DNA of 64,000 bases from assembly GCA_047967505.1 (NCBI GenBank), contig CM106541.1; one strand, given 5' to 3'. This document shows positions 44,318-55,676 of the stretch, one piece after another. Source of the stretch: Dipteris shenzhenensis (lineage: Eukaryota; Polypodiophyta; Polypodiopsida; Gleicheniales). Position numbers and translations under genes: made by a program. The notes under the pieces are model-generated. The model made no database searches, was not told where the DNA came from, and was given only the letters and a program-made list of their open reading frames with translations. Every line of letters begins with the position of its first letter. The first letter of the stretch is position 1.

Positions 44318-46200
44318 AATACAGCTGGTTGACAACGAGCAGAACACTTAGCAAATTAAGCTCGAATACAGCTGGTTGACAACGAGCAGAACACTATTTC
44401 AATGCTTTCACCTTCTGTCGAAGTGATCAACGTGAGCAAGGATTTCGTTCGTCCGTTTCGCCTGTCGAAGTGATCAACGTGAGCAAGGATTTCGTTCGTC
44501 CATTTCGCCTATATTTAAAGGTTTTGCCTTGGCTTTTTACGCAGCTTTTCAAAAGCTTTCAAAGCTTTTGGGCTTTCAGAATTTAAAAAATCTAAGGGTG
44601 TATATTGTGCCATGTGGAACTGAATACAGCTGGTTGACAACGAGCAGAACACTTAGCAAATTAAGCCCGAATACAGCTGGTTGACAACGAGCAGAACACT
44701 ATTTCAATGCTTTCACCTTCTGTCGAAGTGATCAACGTGAGCAAGGATTTCGTTCGTCCGTTTTGCCTGTCGAAGTGATCAACGTGAGCAAGGATTTCGT
44801 TCGTCCGTTTCGCCTATATTTAAAGGTTTTGCCTTGGCTTTTTACACAGTTGGCTTTTTACGCAGCTTTTCAAAAGCTTTGAAAGCTTTTGGGCTTTCAG
44901 AATTTAAAAAATCTAATGGTGTATATTGTGCCATGTGGAAGCACAAGATTTTACGCAGTTGGCTTTTTACGCAGCTTTTCAAAAGCTTTCAAAGCTTTTG
45001 GGCTTTCAGAATTTAAAAAATCTAAGGGTGTATATTGTGCCATGTGGAAGCACAGGATTTCAGAATTTAAAAAATCTAAGGGTGTATATTGTGCCATGTG
45101 GAACTGAATACAGCTGGTTGACAACGAGTAGAACACTTAGCAAATTAAGCCTGAATACAGCTGGTTGACAACGAGCAAAACACTATTTCAATGCTTTCAC
45201 CTTCTGTCGAAGTGATCAACGTGAGCAAGGATTTCGTTCGTCCGTTTCGCCTGTCGAAGTGATCAACGTGAGCAAGGATTTCGTTCGTCCGTTTCGCCTA
45301 TATTTAAAGGTTTTGCCTTGGCTTTTTACGCAGTTGGCTTTTTACGCAGCTTTTCAAAAGCTTTCAAAGCTTTTGGGCTTTCAGAATTTAAAAAATCTAA
45401 GGGTGTATATTGTGCCATGTGGAACTGAATACAGCTGGTTGACAACGAGCAGAACACTTAGCAAATTAAGCCCGAATACAGCTGGTTGACAACGAGCAGA
45501 ACACTATTTCAATGCTTTCACCTTCTGTCGAAGTGATCAACGTGAGCAAGGATTTCGTTCGTCCGTTTTGCCTGTCGAAGTGATCAACGTGAGCAAGGAT
45601 TTCGTTCGTCCGTTTCGCCTATATTTAAAGGTTTTGCCTTGGCTTTTTACACAGTTGGCTTTTTACGCAGCTTTTCAAAAGCTTTCAAAGCTTTTGGGCT
45701 TTCAGAATTTAAAAAATCTAACGGTGTATATTGTGCCATGTGGAAGCACAAGATTTTACGCAGTTGGCTTTTTACGCAGCTTTTCAAAAGCTTTCAAAGC
45801 TTTTGGGCTTTCAGAATTTAAAAAATCTAAGGGTGTATATTGTGCCATGTGGAAGCACAGGATTTCAGAATTTAAAAAATCTAAGGGTGTATATTGTGCC
45901 ATGTGGAACTGAATACAGCTGGTTGACAACGAGCAGAACACTTAGCAAATTAAGCCCGAATACAGCTGGTTGACAACGAGCAGAACACTATTTCAATGCT
46001 TTCACCTTCTGTCGAAGTGATCAACGTGAGCAAGGATTTCGTTCGTCCGTTTCGCCTATATTTAAAGGTTTTGCCTTGGCTTTTTACACAGTTGGCTTTT
46101 TACGCAGCTTTTCAAAAGCTTTCAAAGCTTTTGGGCTTTTAGAATTTCAAAAATCTAAGGGTGTATATTGTGCCATGTGGAAGCACAGGATTTCAGAATT
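44318..46200. repeat. Higher-order tandem repeat with TATA-like boxes
   Basis: Monomers begin GAATACAGCTGGTTGACAAC at 44318, 44622, 45106, 45427 and 45911. The spacing alternates 304, 484, 321 and 484 bp, so two monomers form a unit of about 790-805 bp. Each monomer has internal duplications: the GAATACAGCTGG block twice, GTCGAAGTGATCAACGTGAG usually twice, and in long monomers the CAGCTTTTCAAAAGCTTT to GTGCCATGTGGAA block two to three times. Each holds one CCTATATTTAAAGG (near 44510, 44816, 45298, 45620 and 46058). Short frames here are repeat artefacts. Confidence 0.92.
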
Positions 46201-46462
46201 AAAAAAAACGTCCTAGTGCTGGCCAAGTAATCATCGCGACTGCGGATCATCGAGATCGAGATTGCGGATCATCGAGACTGCGTTGCGACCCTTTCATACT
46301 CCTCGTACATGCTTCCCCCGCAACAATCTCATCCCAAATTCGTGAAATTCGCGCCTTTGTTCACGTTTTATTGTAGACTTTTCCAATCTTTCCCACGATC
46401 GTAGCCGCTGTCGATCCCTGATTTGCTGTAGTGATTGTCCTATCTCTGTGTTGCTCGGGCAG

Positions 46463-47470
46463 GCCTGAAGAGAAGGTTGTCAAGAAGAGAGTGCTCGAGA
46501 TTTTTGCGACAGAGAAGAAGCCGTTGTATAAGGCCATGACAGTTCAAGTTCAACCGGAGGCCAGCACAGACTTCTTACTGCAGGAGGGTGAGATTCTCAT
46601 TACTCATAAGCACGTCTCTAAAGAGGACCAAAAGAATATGGAATTGGCCAAGACCGGATGTTCAGAAATCGTCGCAGTCGTGGAGGCCCTTCTTCTTCTT
46701 CAAGAAGAGTACGATGCAGAGTTTTTTTTGCTTGAAAAGATGCGAGAATACATTGCGTCCATCCAACAGATCGTCGAAGGTATTGAGAAAGAAGCGAAGC
46801 CCAGCTTTTCTGGATTTTGCTACGGGCTGTGGAAAACACTTGCTAAGGCTTTAACCACTAAGGATGAGGTTTTGGAAGCAGCAACTATTGGCGCCAAGGT
46901 ATATATCGCTGTGGGGGAGGCAGTGGCAGCTAACCATGCTTACAATCCAGGATTGAAGACTGTTGCGGAGCTGAATGAAGAAAATCTAAGGGCGTGGGTA
47001 GACCTCTATAAGAAAAGGGAAACAAGGCATCAACACGCACATCCTTTTAAGTTTATAGGGTATGATATGGACACCGCTCAATCTGCCTTAGGTGTCGTGC
47101 AATATGTTGCAGACAAAGACAAATACAAAGTCTTGCGTCCTCTCTTGAAGGTGACTATCCCTCACATTAAGAAGGTGATGGAGGATTATCAGAAAAAGCT
47201 GCTCATAGACAAGTTGGAAGAAGATTCTGAAGGAGAGTTGATGGCGGAGACCCTAGCACTTGTCAAAGTGAAGCTGGCTGATGATCTTAGAAAGGAAAAA
47301 GAACATATTGAGTAAGAGAATTTGCCTTGTGCTTTTTGTTTCTTCTTTTATTATATAAAAACTTTTCAGTAGTTTGTAAGTATGCCCTGAGATGTGGATG
47401 GGTTGGGTTTTCATGCAGGTTTGACTATGGAAGAAATGTGGATGGCGATGGAGGTAAAGTGAACAGATGA
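46463..47470 (+). CDS. Unrecognised protein, likely spliced (exons 46463-47311 and 47419-47470)
   Basis: An uninterrupted frame of about 283 codons starts after an acceptor-like TGCTCGGGCAG (46452-46462). No in-frame ATG precedes it until MTVQVQPEASTDFLL (about 46537), so an upstream exon is likely. A donor GA|GTAAGAG at 47312 and acceptor TTTTCATGCAG (47418) give an in-frame last exon ending EFDYGRNVDGDGGKVNR and a TGA at 47468-47470. Without splicing the protein ends at 47315. It is soluble, Lys/Glu-rich and mainly helical by eye. It contains FCYGLWKTLAKALTTKDEVL, GAKVYIAVGEAVAANHAYNP and HPFKFIGYDMDTAQSALGVV. The family is not recognised. The open frame amid pseudogenes suggests a real gene. 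Confidence 0.6.
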
Positions 47471-49133
47471 ATAGAGATTGCTCAAGATTTCAAATGTCTC
47501 AGACAGTGTGTATTAACATGTGCTTGTGACTATGTGTCAGTCCGAGCACATCAGAACTTGTACATTTTCATGTTATTTCAATCTGATGAAGCTTTCAGCC
47601 ATTATATTTACAGTTGAAGCTATTATCTCCTCCCAGTTGAAGCTATGTTGTTGGGTTAAGAGATTTACTTTGTGTTTCGAGAGCTCATTTGCAGAGGCCT
47701 ATCAATGGTACCATATTAAGCTAAGTTGTAGCTATGTTAACAAATTTACTTTCTATTTTGATTATGTAGACAATATATACAAAAGCTCCGATCCAAAGCC
47801 ACAAAGAGGTCTCATGACAAGTTTGAAGGACTGTTTTAGATAGAAAAGTGATCTATGGTCAACCTATGAAAACAGAACAAGCACAAACAGTGCTGGTTTG
47901 GGAAGAATTGCAGAGCTGAGGCATGGCAACACATTTACCCATTCTCAGAATTGAAACCAAAGAAGCTGTGGTTGCTGGTGAACTGCCAGCCTTAACCCAA
48001 GATAAAGCATGTTTGTAGGCAACAAACAACTTGAAATAGATACATAAGACAATTGAAAGTACCACTGTATTAATGGCAGATATTAGGTATGGATTATAAC
48101 AAGACAGTGCCACCAAATCAGTAGCGAAAGACCCTCCAAAGCTGGATGAAAAGTATACTTGGTGAAATTTTGCTAAAGTCGCAGCTTGAGATGAGCAGCA
48201 GATCTGGGACAGACGAACAGTCTCCTGCTCAATTTTACTCACTTGGATATGCCAAAGATCCTTCAATAGATACTTGAAAAAGGAGGTAGAGGAAGAATCC
48301 CAATCATCACATAGAGGTGAGGACATATCTTTGTGATGTGCTACTTGTTCCTTAATCATGTAAAAACCTCCAATCAGTGAAGGCCATCACGAAGGGTAAC
48401 AATTTGGTTTCCCTCAAAATGGATCCATGATTGTATGAAGTAGAGGTTTAGGAGACATTCTTGCCCATGGAGTTCTCGGCCCAAGATTGTACTGCATGAC
48501 ATCCTTTGCTTATGTAAATTCTAGCACCATCCAAATGTGGCACGAGAGAGGTGGGTAGATTATTGCTGGCATTTCCCACATGACTTCCATCGAGTGGATG
48601 CTTTGCATAGATTGTAAGGGAGCAAACACAAGCAAAAGGTACATGCACCATCTTCAAAGTGGGTCCAAATTCATGGGGAGGTAAAGAGCCATGAAGAGTT
48701 CCAGACTAATGATTATGAGGGGGCACCACTTGCTGAGAGTCCACCAATACTCCATTTTGAGGGGGTCCTTTGCTTTAGTTACATGGTTTGATTGATCCAG
48801 TCATCAAGATCCACCTTCTAGGGTGTAATCAAGGCATCTAGGGTTCTTGTCTTGATAATCTTGGATGACCTTATCTTTCACACCGGTATTTAGAATGTGA
48901 GCCGCAGGGCAATGGTGTAGACAGAGTTCAAGACACTCTCAACATTGACATCACATTCAACATTGCTGGTTGATGCCCTTTGACATTAGCCCTCATGTTG
49001 GCAATGAAAGGGGGGAAATAATAGATCATCATGTGCACCTCTCATGTGTGTGTTCCCTTGAGGGGACAAGGGGAGGGGGCCAAGACTAGGGAAAGGTTTT
49101 TCTTTTTTTTTCTTTTCCCTCTTGGTTGAGTTG
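47471..49133. other. No gene recognised
   Basis: Downstream flank of the preceding gene. A 166-codon frame on the minus strand (47859-48359) and a 107-codon frame on the plus strand (47520-47843) have no recognisable content and are not supported. 49060-49130 is purine- then T-rich. Confidence 0.4.
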
Positions 49134-49408
49134 CAGGGCAGCCCATTCAGGGCCACCATTGGGGCATGCCCTGTTGTGTGTCAATTCCAATGTAAGGGGC
49201 TAGGGCTTTTACAGGACCTAGAGGATGGGTGACCATGGGTAGCAGCAGGACACTGGCTATAGGTTTGGCTGCAGGTTAGCCATATTTGGAAGGATGGGTA
49301 GCGTGTTTTTGTCCCCCTTCCCTAGGCTAGTTTTTGGCCCTATATATAGCGCACTCCTTATGTATATAAACTGAAGGCATGACGAAGCCACGCAAGGGTT
49401 CCAGAACA
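49134..49408 (+). repeat. TRIM-like terminal direct repeat, left copy
   Basis: 275-bp block from CAGGGCAGCCC to GGTTCCAGAACA, with a TATA box TGGCCCTATATATAG at about 49340. The right copy lies exactly 720 bp away. The CA end is followed by TGGAGAG. The layout is that of two short LTRs around a 445-bp non-coding interior, as in TRIM elements. Confidence 0.6.
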
Positions 49409-49853
49409 TGGAGAGAGGAGTCTGTTGCAGCCAGATGTAGACCTCTAGCAAACATTTCTACCAAGTTTGGAGGCACTTTTGGAATATCTTTTGGTGAAAA
49501 TCCCTGGTTGGTTTTTAACTACATGATTTTTTCAGGCCAATCATTACCTTTTATGCCAATGCTTTTTACATTTGGGAGAAGTTTGACATATTTTGGGACA
49601 AGTGACTTGACCTGTTTATCACAGGCAAATAGTGGGTGGTTGTGGAAGCTGGAGCCACAAAACAGTCTAGATTTTTGGAAGGAAGCTTGCTTGTTTCCCC
49701 TATTAAAAAGAAAGTGGCAATGAGTTAAAAAGAACACGTTGAGGGGTGTTATATTTGCCCAAGGTCATTTTATCATGGTTCAATTCTGATTTTCTGTCAC
49801 GTCAATTCAAAGTTTTTGTCACGATGTGATCTACATGATTTTTGCATGTTGCT

Positions 49854-50128
49854 CAGGGCAGCCCGTTGAGGGCCACCATTGGGACATGCCCTGTTGCATG
49901 CCAATTCTAATGTAAGGGACTAGGGCTTTTACAGGACCTAGAGGATGGGTGACCATGGGTAGCAGCAGGACACTGGCTATAGGTTTGGCTGCAGGTTAGC
50001 CATATTTGAAAGGGTGGGTAGCGTGCTTTTGCCCCCCCTCCCTAGGGTAGTTTTTGGCCCTATATATAGTGCATTCCTTATGTATCCAAACTGAAGGCAT
50101 GACCAAGCCATGCAAGGGTTCCAGAACA
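49854..50128 (+). repeat. TRIM-like terminal direct repeat, right copy
   Basis: Same 275-bp length as the left copy, with roughly 93% identity by eye, including the CTATATATAG box and the CCAGAACA end. No target-site duplication or polypurine tract was clear, so the LTR interpretation is not proven. Confidence 0.6.
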
Positions 50129-52536
50129 GCTGGATTGCGTTGAGGGATATGAACTGGTTGTCTCTTACACAGTCCTTTTAATAGGGAGATTATAACTCAA
50201 GGGGACATATATTCACATTCAGATAAGGATTTGGAAAGGCTTCACCACCCTAACTCAATCTGAGATGGTACAAGTTGGAGCTGGACTGGTTATCCTGCTT
50301 CACTCTTTTTGTCCACTAGGGGTTTTCTATGTCATTTATCTTGGTGGTATGGGACACTATGGTATATTACATAGTGGATTCCCTGATGTGTTTGTATAGC
50401 CCAAGCTGAAGTAATTATCCCAGTGCAAATCGGGTGTGAGATACAATTAGACCGGTTTCGAATTGGGGACATGGTGACTGCTAATTTACCTGAATGATGA
50501 CTAACTTTTATATCACCCTGAGAAGACGCCATGTATGAGTACCTTCTATTGAGGTCTATCTTATGAAAGGTCCAAGCAGGGAGCTCCACAGTTCCGACAT
50601 AGACTCAGGGGGTATATTCCATCTATTGTGATGATTGTTAGTCAGTTGCTCGATTCTATGTATGGGATAGTCCTGTGACTGGGAGCGGATTTTTTTTGTG
50701 CGCAATGATTTATACATGATATCCAAGATATTTTGGATCTGAGTAGGAGATGGGGACAATATGCTTTTCTCATCTCTAGACACAGAGGATGCTATTCCTA
50801 TGGTATTTAACCGAAAAGCATTTTTGACCGAAATTTTTGGGATTCTCCTCAAGATTAGGCATGTGCGAGGATGAATCTTTGTTGAAAGGAATATTCTTAC
50901 ATATTTCCGAGGGACCATATTTATGGTCGAGATTTTTCTTATCACCTACTAGCTGTACTTTTTCGTTATTACAATTAGTCTGTTACTTCCTTGAATTTTA
51001 GCTGATTGTCCTCAAGATTGGGCATTAAGAGGATGGATCCTAGCTTGCTGGAAATGTTTTTACATATTCCTAAGAAACCACATGAATTTTTGGAAATGTT
51101 TTTACTTATTCATCTGAAGAATTTGCTTAGCAGATATTACGTGTAACAGCAGTTACACAAGGCTTATTCCTGAATGAATACAGTACTTACCCGTTTATGC
51201 AAGAATGTTACGTTGGGGTGTTCATGGTTGGACATGGCTCAACGTTAAAAGAAACGATATCTCAGGATAACTCCTATTGAAATGGATACTTGCTTGCATG
51301 TCTACATGCTGGTTTGACATTCCGAAGGGACATCTATACTGAACATTCAACCCAAGATTTCATCTTCAAAGGTATTCAGTTGCAAATATTAAGGAGTCCA
51401 ATAGATGGGTGTTGACAGAAACATTCTCCTACCGAGAGTTTCATCATGGCCAATTCTAACTTTGTAGATTCCAGTTCACGACGGAAAGTCGCGACTAAGT
51501 AACCTTGTTTGGATTGAGAGGTTTGCTGTCCATGAGCAGGAAATTGAAGATTCTGCATTTATTAATCTTTGATTCAAGAGTCATAGCAACGATACAAACT
51601 TCAATTTGAGAGTCAGAGTTTAGTTAGACACATTGAATTGCCCTTTTGCAGAAGTTCTTAGAGTTTCTTTTGGAACTCGAGTGAGTTCTTAGAGGAAGGG
51701 GAGTGAGGATGCTCTATATAGAGGGGGCTATTGATGCAGTATGCTATTTATGGCAATGTTTCCTTCTATATAAGCGAGGGCCTAGGCTATTGTGGCACTT
51801 TAGTTGAGCGCTCCTCGACTAAGGGTCGGGCTTGGATCTGTGGCCGAGTCTCAGGCCATCTACACGGCGGATCATGGGATGGCATTCGAAGGTCGATGGA
51901 AGGGCTCAGGTGGTATGGGATACTTGGGTAGATACGGGCCCATGGATGAGTCAAGTTGTTGCCCACGTGCTCGGGGGTGGACGGGTGGAATGAGATTGCT
52001 TGCAGAGTTTTCAGGTTTGTGTTTGCACCTAGTTCTTGGTGAGTTTGGCGCAGATCTTAGGTTAGTGGTAGGGTGAGATCCTGCGTGGATGTTACAGATC
52101 TTTGCTCCATGTTGGCCTATGGCCCTTGCTTTTGGCTTCTCTTCTCTCTCTAGCTTCAACAAGCCCCATCTCCCTAGATGGATCTAGATGCCACATGTCG
52201 TCATTTTAGCCCTTTTTACTTGGTACACCATTTACCCCTCTCTTGGGGCACAATTAAACCATTTGCCCCTTGGCATTATTACACATTTAGGTGCACCTAG
52301 GCCTTAGCACTCAGAACCACCTAGTCAATGCCATTACACCCTCACCTAGGACCTTGGCAGTTACTTCTCTTGACCATTTTATTTACGCACATTAAATATT
52401 ACAGAAGTCGGTCATCTAAGAGAAAATGCCCACCGATCTTTCCGAGGTCATGCTATCTCGGCTAGAGCATAACACACAATTAGTAGACACTTCTGCACAA
52501 CAGTGCAGTAGTTAGCCCTGCAACTTCACCTGTTGC
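50129..52536 (+). other. No gene; right part possibly an LTR
   Basis: No supported protein; short minus-strand frames (50332-50945) are not recognisable. A TATA-like CTCTATATAGAGG at 51711-51723 precedes about 800 bp that ends CCTGTTGCA beside a primer-site-like sequence at 52538. The right part may thus be a plus-strand LTR. Its left border was not found. Confidence 0.35.
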
Positions 52537-52537
52537 A

Positions 52538-52549
52538 TTGGTATCAAAG
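52538..52549 (+). promoter_or_regulatory. Possible primer binding site (tRNA-iMet)
   Basis: TGGTATCAAAGC differs by one base from the initiator tRNA-Met site. It directly follows ...GTTGCAT. It would prime a plus-strand LTR element whose interior (52550-53100) shows no recognisable gene. Confidence 0.45.
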
Positions 52550-53099
52550 CATCAGTCCCTTTGGATCTGAAGAAGGTTCAAGAGACTCCTGGTAGCAACA
52601 ATGAGCTGAAGGGGCTTGGGAGGTTGGAGCTTGCAGTCATGCACAAAGGGGAATGAAAGTAGCAAAAGAGGAAAAAAAATCTCTGGCAGCAAATAGCTGT
52701 GCAGCACCTCCCAGTCCTTTCAAGCAGATCCAACACGTGCAAGTACAGAACATATAGGAGGATGATACAACGATGGACCATCTCATGCTCATGCTTGAAT
52801 GCCGCCGCCTTGTTCGAGCCCCCATTGTGGCTCAATGCAAATGCGAGGAGGATGAGCATTAGGCCTAGTGTCGTGCCAAGCCGGCAGCTTGGGAGGACTC
52901 GCTTAAGGGCACCTTCCCATCAATAGTCACAAGAGCGCAAATTTTTCATCCACTCAAGCATCTTCCATCCTGGAGTATAGTTCAGTGGATTATTCTCCAA
53001 TAGTAGCAAAGTCAGTTCCTATGGGTCTTCCGCCAATGAGGATATTGCACCAATTCATGCATTGCCAATGGCTTCACTTGGATCTCCCATCTAAGGAGA

Positions 53100-54235
53100 A
53101 CACTCAGTTTGACGATTAGTTCTTAGGGACATCTCAGCCTAATCAACATTCGCAAACGTCAAGCCCTCTTAGACCTACCACCCAAGGGGGTCATCCAGCT
53201 TCAGTAGTTAGTTGTCTTGGAGCTTCCACCCAAGGGAACCGCCCAATTTCAATAGTGAGGTTGGATGGGTCTTCCATGCATCCGAGCTCTTTATCATGCA
53301 TAGCTAGCTACTATGGGTCTCCCACCCTCAGAGCTCAATCGGCCACAACAGTTATGGCCAGTACGACTCACGTTGAACCTTCTCAACTTCAAGGGTTTCG
53401 AAACTAGTGGGCTCAATTTCCAATCCCACTGGGCTTGAAGCTAAGCAAAAGGGGGAGGGGAGAGCATTCCTCCTACTGCAACTGTATGGACACCTGTGTG
53501 AAACTATTGGCATAATGGTTCACTGACTCGTGCATCTGAAAAAACTAAGACTACGATCTGTCCAAGTACTGAGGTGGTAGAAATCGAGCCCGGATGTCCT
53601 TTACGAACTCTATCCACACATAATTTGGTGTCTCCTCAACAACATCGTAGTGGTCCTGCCACTTGTGCCACCAGGTGACTGCTTTGTTGGTGAGGTGCAT
53701 CAATGCGAAAATACATCGTTCATTGTCTTGCGTAGGCACAACCGATAAATAACTCTCGAGCTAGTTGAGCCAAGAAATCAACACTAACAGTTCGGTCTTA
53801 CCGTCCCACCAAAGGAAATTGAGCTTCCCAAGAAAGGACGGCTTAGTGGGCTATGGGGTACTCTCTCCTTTTCCTCATCTCTCTTAGGGTGGAGGAGAGA
53901 AAAGAGCAATTGTTGGTCTCGTGTGTCCTTTGCTTGATCGCTGGTTATGAAGCTATTTGAGGTCTCCCTCCTACCATGGTACTCGACACTTGGGAAGAGG
54001 AAAGGCGGGCCCCAGGCCTCATGCTCTCTAAGCTCCCTGGCTTCTCGAGCCTCACGATTGCGCTCTTCTTTTGCCTCCTGAGCTGCTCTCTCACATGCTC
54101 CAGCGGCCTACTCATGCTCATCCCGCATCCCCGGGAGCTGAAGCATTTGTGCGACAATGCTCTCTGTAGTATGCTCGGATTAGATCTTAAGTGAAACGTA
54201 GCAAAACCTTCTTTAAACCTAAGTGAGCTGTGCAA
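53100..54235 (-). pseudogene. Gypsy gag pseudogene (element D)
   Basis: Minus-strand reading begins near 54200 with a charged helical N-terminus (SIVAQMLQLPGMRDEHE, then REAREARELREHEAWG) over frame breaks. The gag core is at 53739-53551: DNERCIFALMHLTNKAVTWW, then WIEFVKDIRARFLPPQYLDR. This is the A-x-x-W-W and W-x-x-F-x-x-x-(I/L)-R-x-R-F pattern of retrotransposon gag. After it the frame is broken and no pol follows. The LTR at 54307-55140 and a primer-site-like TTTGGTATCGACTC lie directly upstream. Confidence 0.65.
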
Positions 54236-54282
54236 ACCACAAAGGGGGGAGTGGAGAGAAGTAAGGGAGATGGAGACAATAG

Positions 54283-54297
54283 AGAGTCGATACCAAA
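54283..54297 (-). promoter_or_regulatory. Probable primer binding site, element D
   Basis: The minus strand reads TTTGGTATCGACTCT, resembling the initiator tRNA-Met site TGGTATCAGAGC with changes. It lies about 10 bases inside the LTR end. Confidence 0.45.
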
Positions 54298-54306
54298 TTG
54301 GGTCAT

Positions 54307-55140
54307 GTTACCCACTGAGGCCCCCCTCCTGCAATGTACATGAGTATTTTCTTTCGTTAAGAGAACTGAGATTACAATGCCGATGGACACTCCGGATGGA
54401 TGCTGTTAATAAGCAAAAGATGAGGGGAACTTAGGCAATAAACGATGCCCAGATCTAATGGCAACCGTAGCAATGTCTTCAAGACCATCTGCTGTGTACC
54501 ATGCTGTTGTAGGCGACTATGTATGGCTGAAACTGAGGCCCTTGGCTGTCCACGAACATGCTGAGGTGATTGTGAGTGCGAGAGGATGAAAGAGAAGAGA
54601 ATGATCGTGTAGATCTGCCCTAAAAGCAACCAGCCTGTTGCTGTCGTGAAATTCCAGAGAGAAGAGCTCTCCGTGTGACAAAGTCTGGGTGCTTTCCTGC
54701 TGTTGCTGCGGGAGAAGGGGGAGGGATCTCCACCAACTGAGGGCTGGATCTAGGCGGTGGCGAGCAGATCTGGGTGTTTGGAGGCGGTGGGAGCTGGCTG
54801 GAAGGAGGCATGAGCTGAAGATCTGAGGCTGGGGCTGCTGGCTGAAGATGTGAGGAATGAGGGGGAGCAGGGTCCTCTTTATAGGCCTTGGCTAGGGGCC
54901 AAGTAGGTGGGCAGCCAAAAGGGCCTGGCCGCCTTGTAGATGGCCGGCCCCTTAGGGGTAGCTAGTCGGCCAGTTGGCCGACCTATAGTTGGTCGCCACC
55001 TGCTGGCTGCGCCGACCAACTTGGTGTTAGCATTACATGCATATCTTGGTTACTGAGTGAGGGCCTCTGTTGTGGGTGTTCCTACCCATGGTGAGGACTT
55101 TGTCTGGACTCTTTTCGGAGCCCTACTCGGAGGTGTTACA
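54307..55140 (-). mobile_element. 5' LTR of gypsy element D
   Basis: 834 bp starting TGTTAC and ending GTTACA on the plus strand, so it has 6-bp terminal inverted repeats. The minus strand has GGCCTATAAAGAGG (about 54874-54887) as a TATA box. The stretch 54940-55025 repeats GGCCGACC/GGTCGGCC-like words. The gag of element D lies on the expected side. Confidence 0.6.
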
Positions 55141-55389
55141 GCAGCCTAGCAGAGGCCCCCTGTAGGCACAGGAGCAGCCAGGATGAGGGCCAGAGGAGAT
55201 CCCGAACAGGGCCATTCGGCCAGTCGGCCACACATGGCCGACCTCCATGTCGACCACCTCTAGATCTGGTCGACCCCCTTTAAGGGCGCTATGCTTGATG
55301 GTCTCAACTTCACATATTACGAGCATCATGTTCACAATGGACATGCTTCCTACATAGCCAGAGTTATGCATCATCTAGGTACCATTGTG

Positions 55390-55472
55390 CAAACCATATA
55401 GGATAATTTCTAAGTACCATGATGCCACAATTAGTTCATGCTAATTGTGGTTCCATCCTATATAGTTTGTTG
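55390..55472. repeat. Imperfect inverted repeat at the edge of the second element B copy
   Basis: CAAACCATATAGGAT and CCACAATTAG on the left pair with CTAATTGTGG and ATCCTATATAGTTTG on the right, around the hexamer TTCATG. The left arm has about 15 extra bases. The right arm is the first sequence of the duplicated element B block. Confidence 0.6.
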
Positions 55473-55676
55473 ACTGGGGTAGGACTCAAACTCGGGATAT
55501 GAGCTTGGTTGGGAGCTGCCCACTGTGTGTGCGGCGAAGCTCGGCGTGTGATTGGATAAGCTTGTGGCGGTGGGGGACGCGCTTGCTTTGTCTTGTGGTT
55601 CAGGTCCTATGACTCTTCTTGACCTCAATTGCATATAATGGGCATAGCACTGGGGGTCCAAGATAAGAGAGGACAA
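55436..55676 (-). pseudogene. Gag N-terminal fragment, second element B copy
   Basis: Close copy of 2242-2481 with MQLRSRRVIGPEPQDKASAS. Homology to the first copy begins at the same base (TTCATGCTAATTG at 2240 and 55436). Both copies are therefore truncated at, or joined to, different sequences at one point. Confidence 0.6.

Noticed and set aside
44834-45973. Repeated 60-114 codon frames across the tandem array
   Set aside because: The same frames recur in each monomer with no codon-level conservation beyond the DNA repeat, so they are repeat artefacts.
46431-46462. Extension of the 46463 frame upstream to a GTG at 46431
   Set aside because: The stretch looks like a pyrimidine tract ending in AG (intron 3' end). 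A GTG start is not expected in a plant nuclear gene.
47859-48359. 166-codon open frame on the minus strand
   Set aside because: No recognisable domain, repeat or splice context, and its composition (many Ser, Cys, Leu) looks like random translation of AT-balanced intergenic DNA.
50332-50945. Two minus frames of 85 and 129 codons
   Set aside because: No recognisable gag, pol or host domain, and the composition is not convincing.
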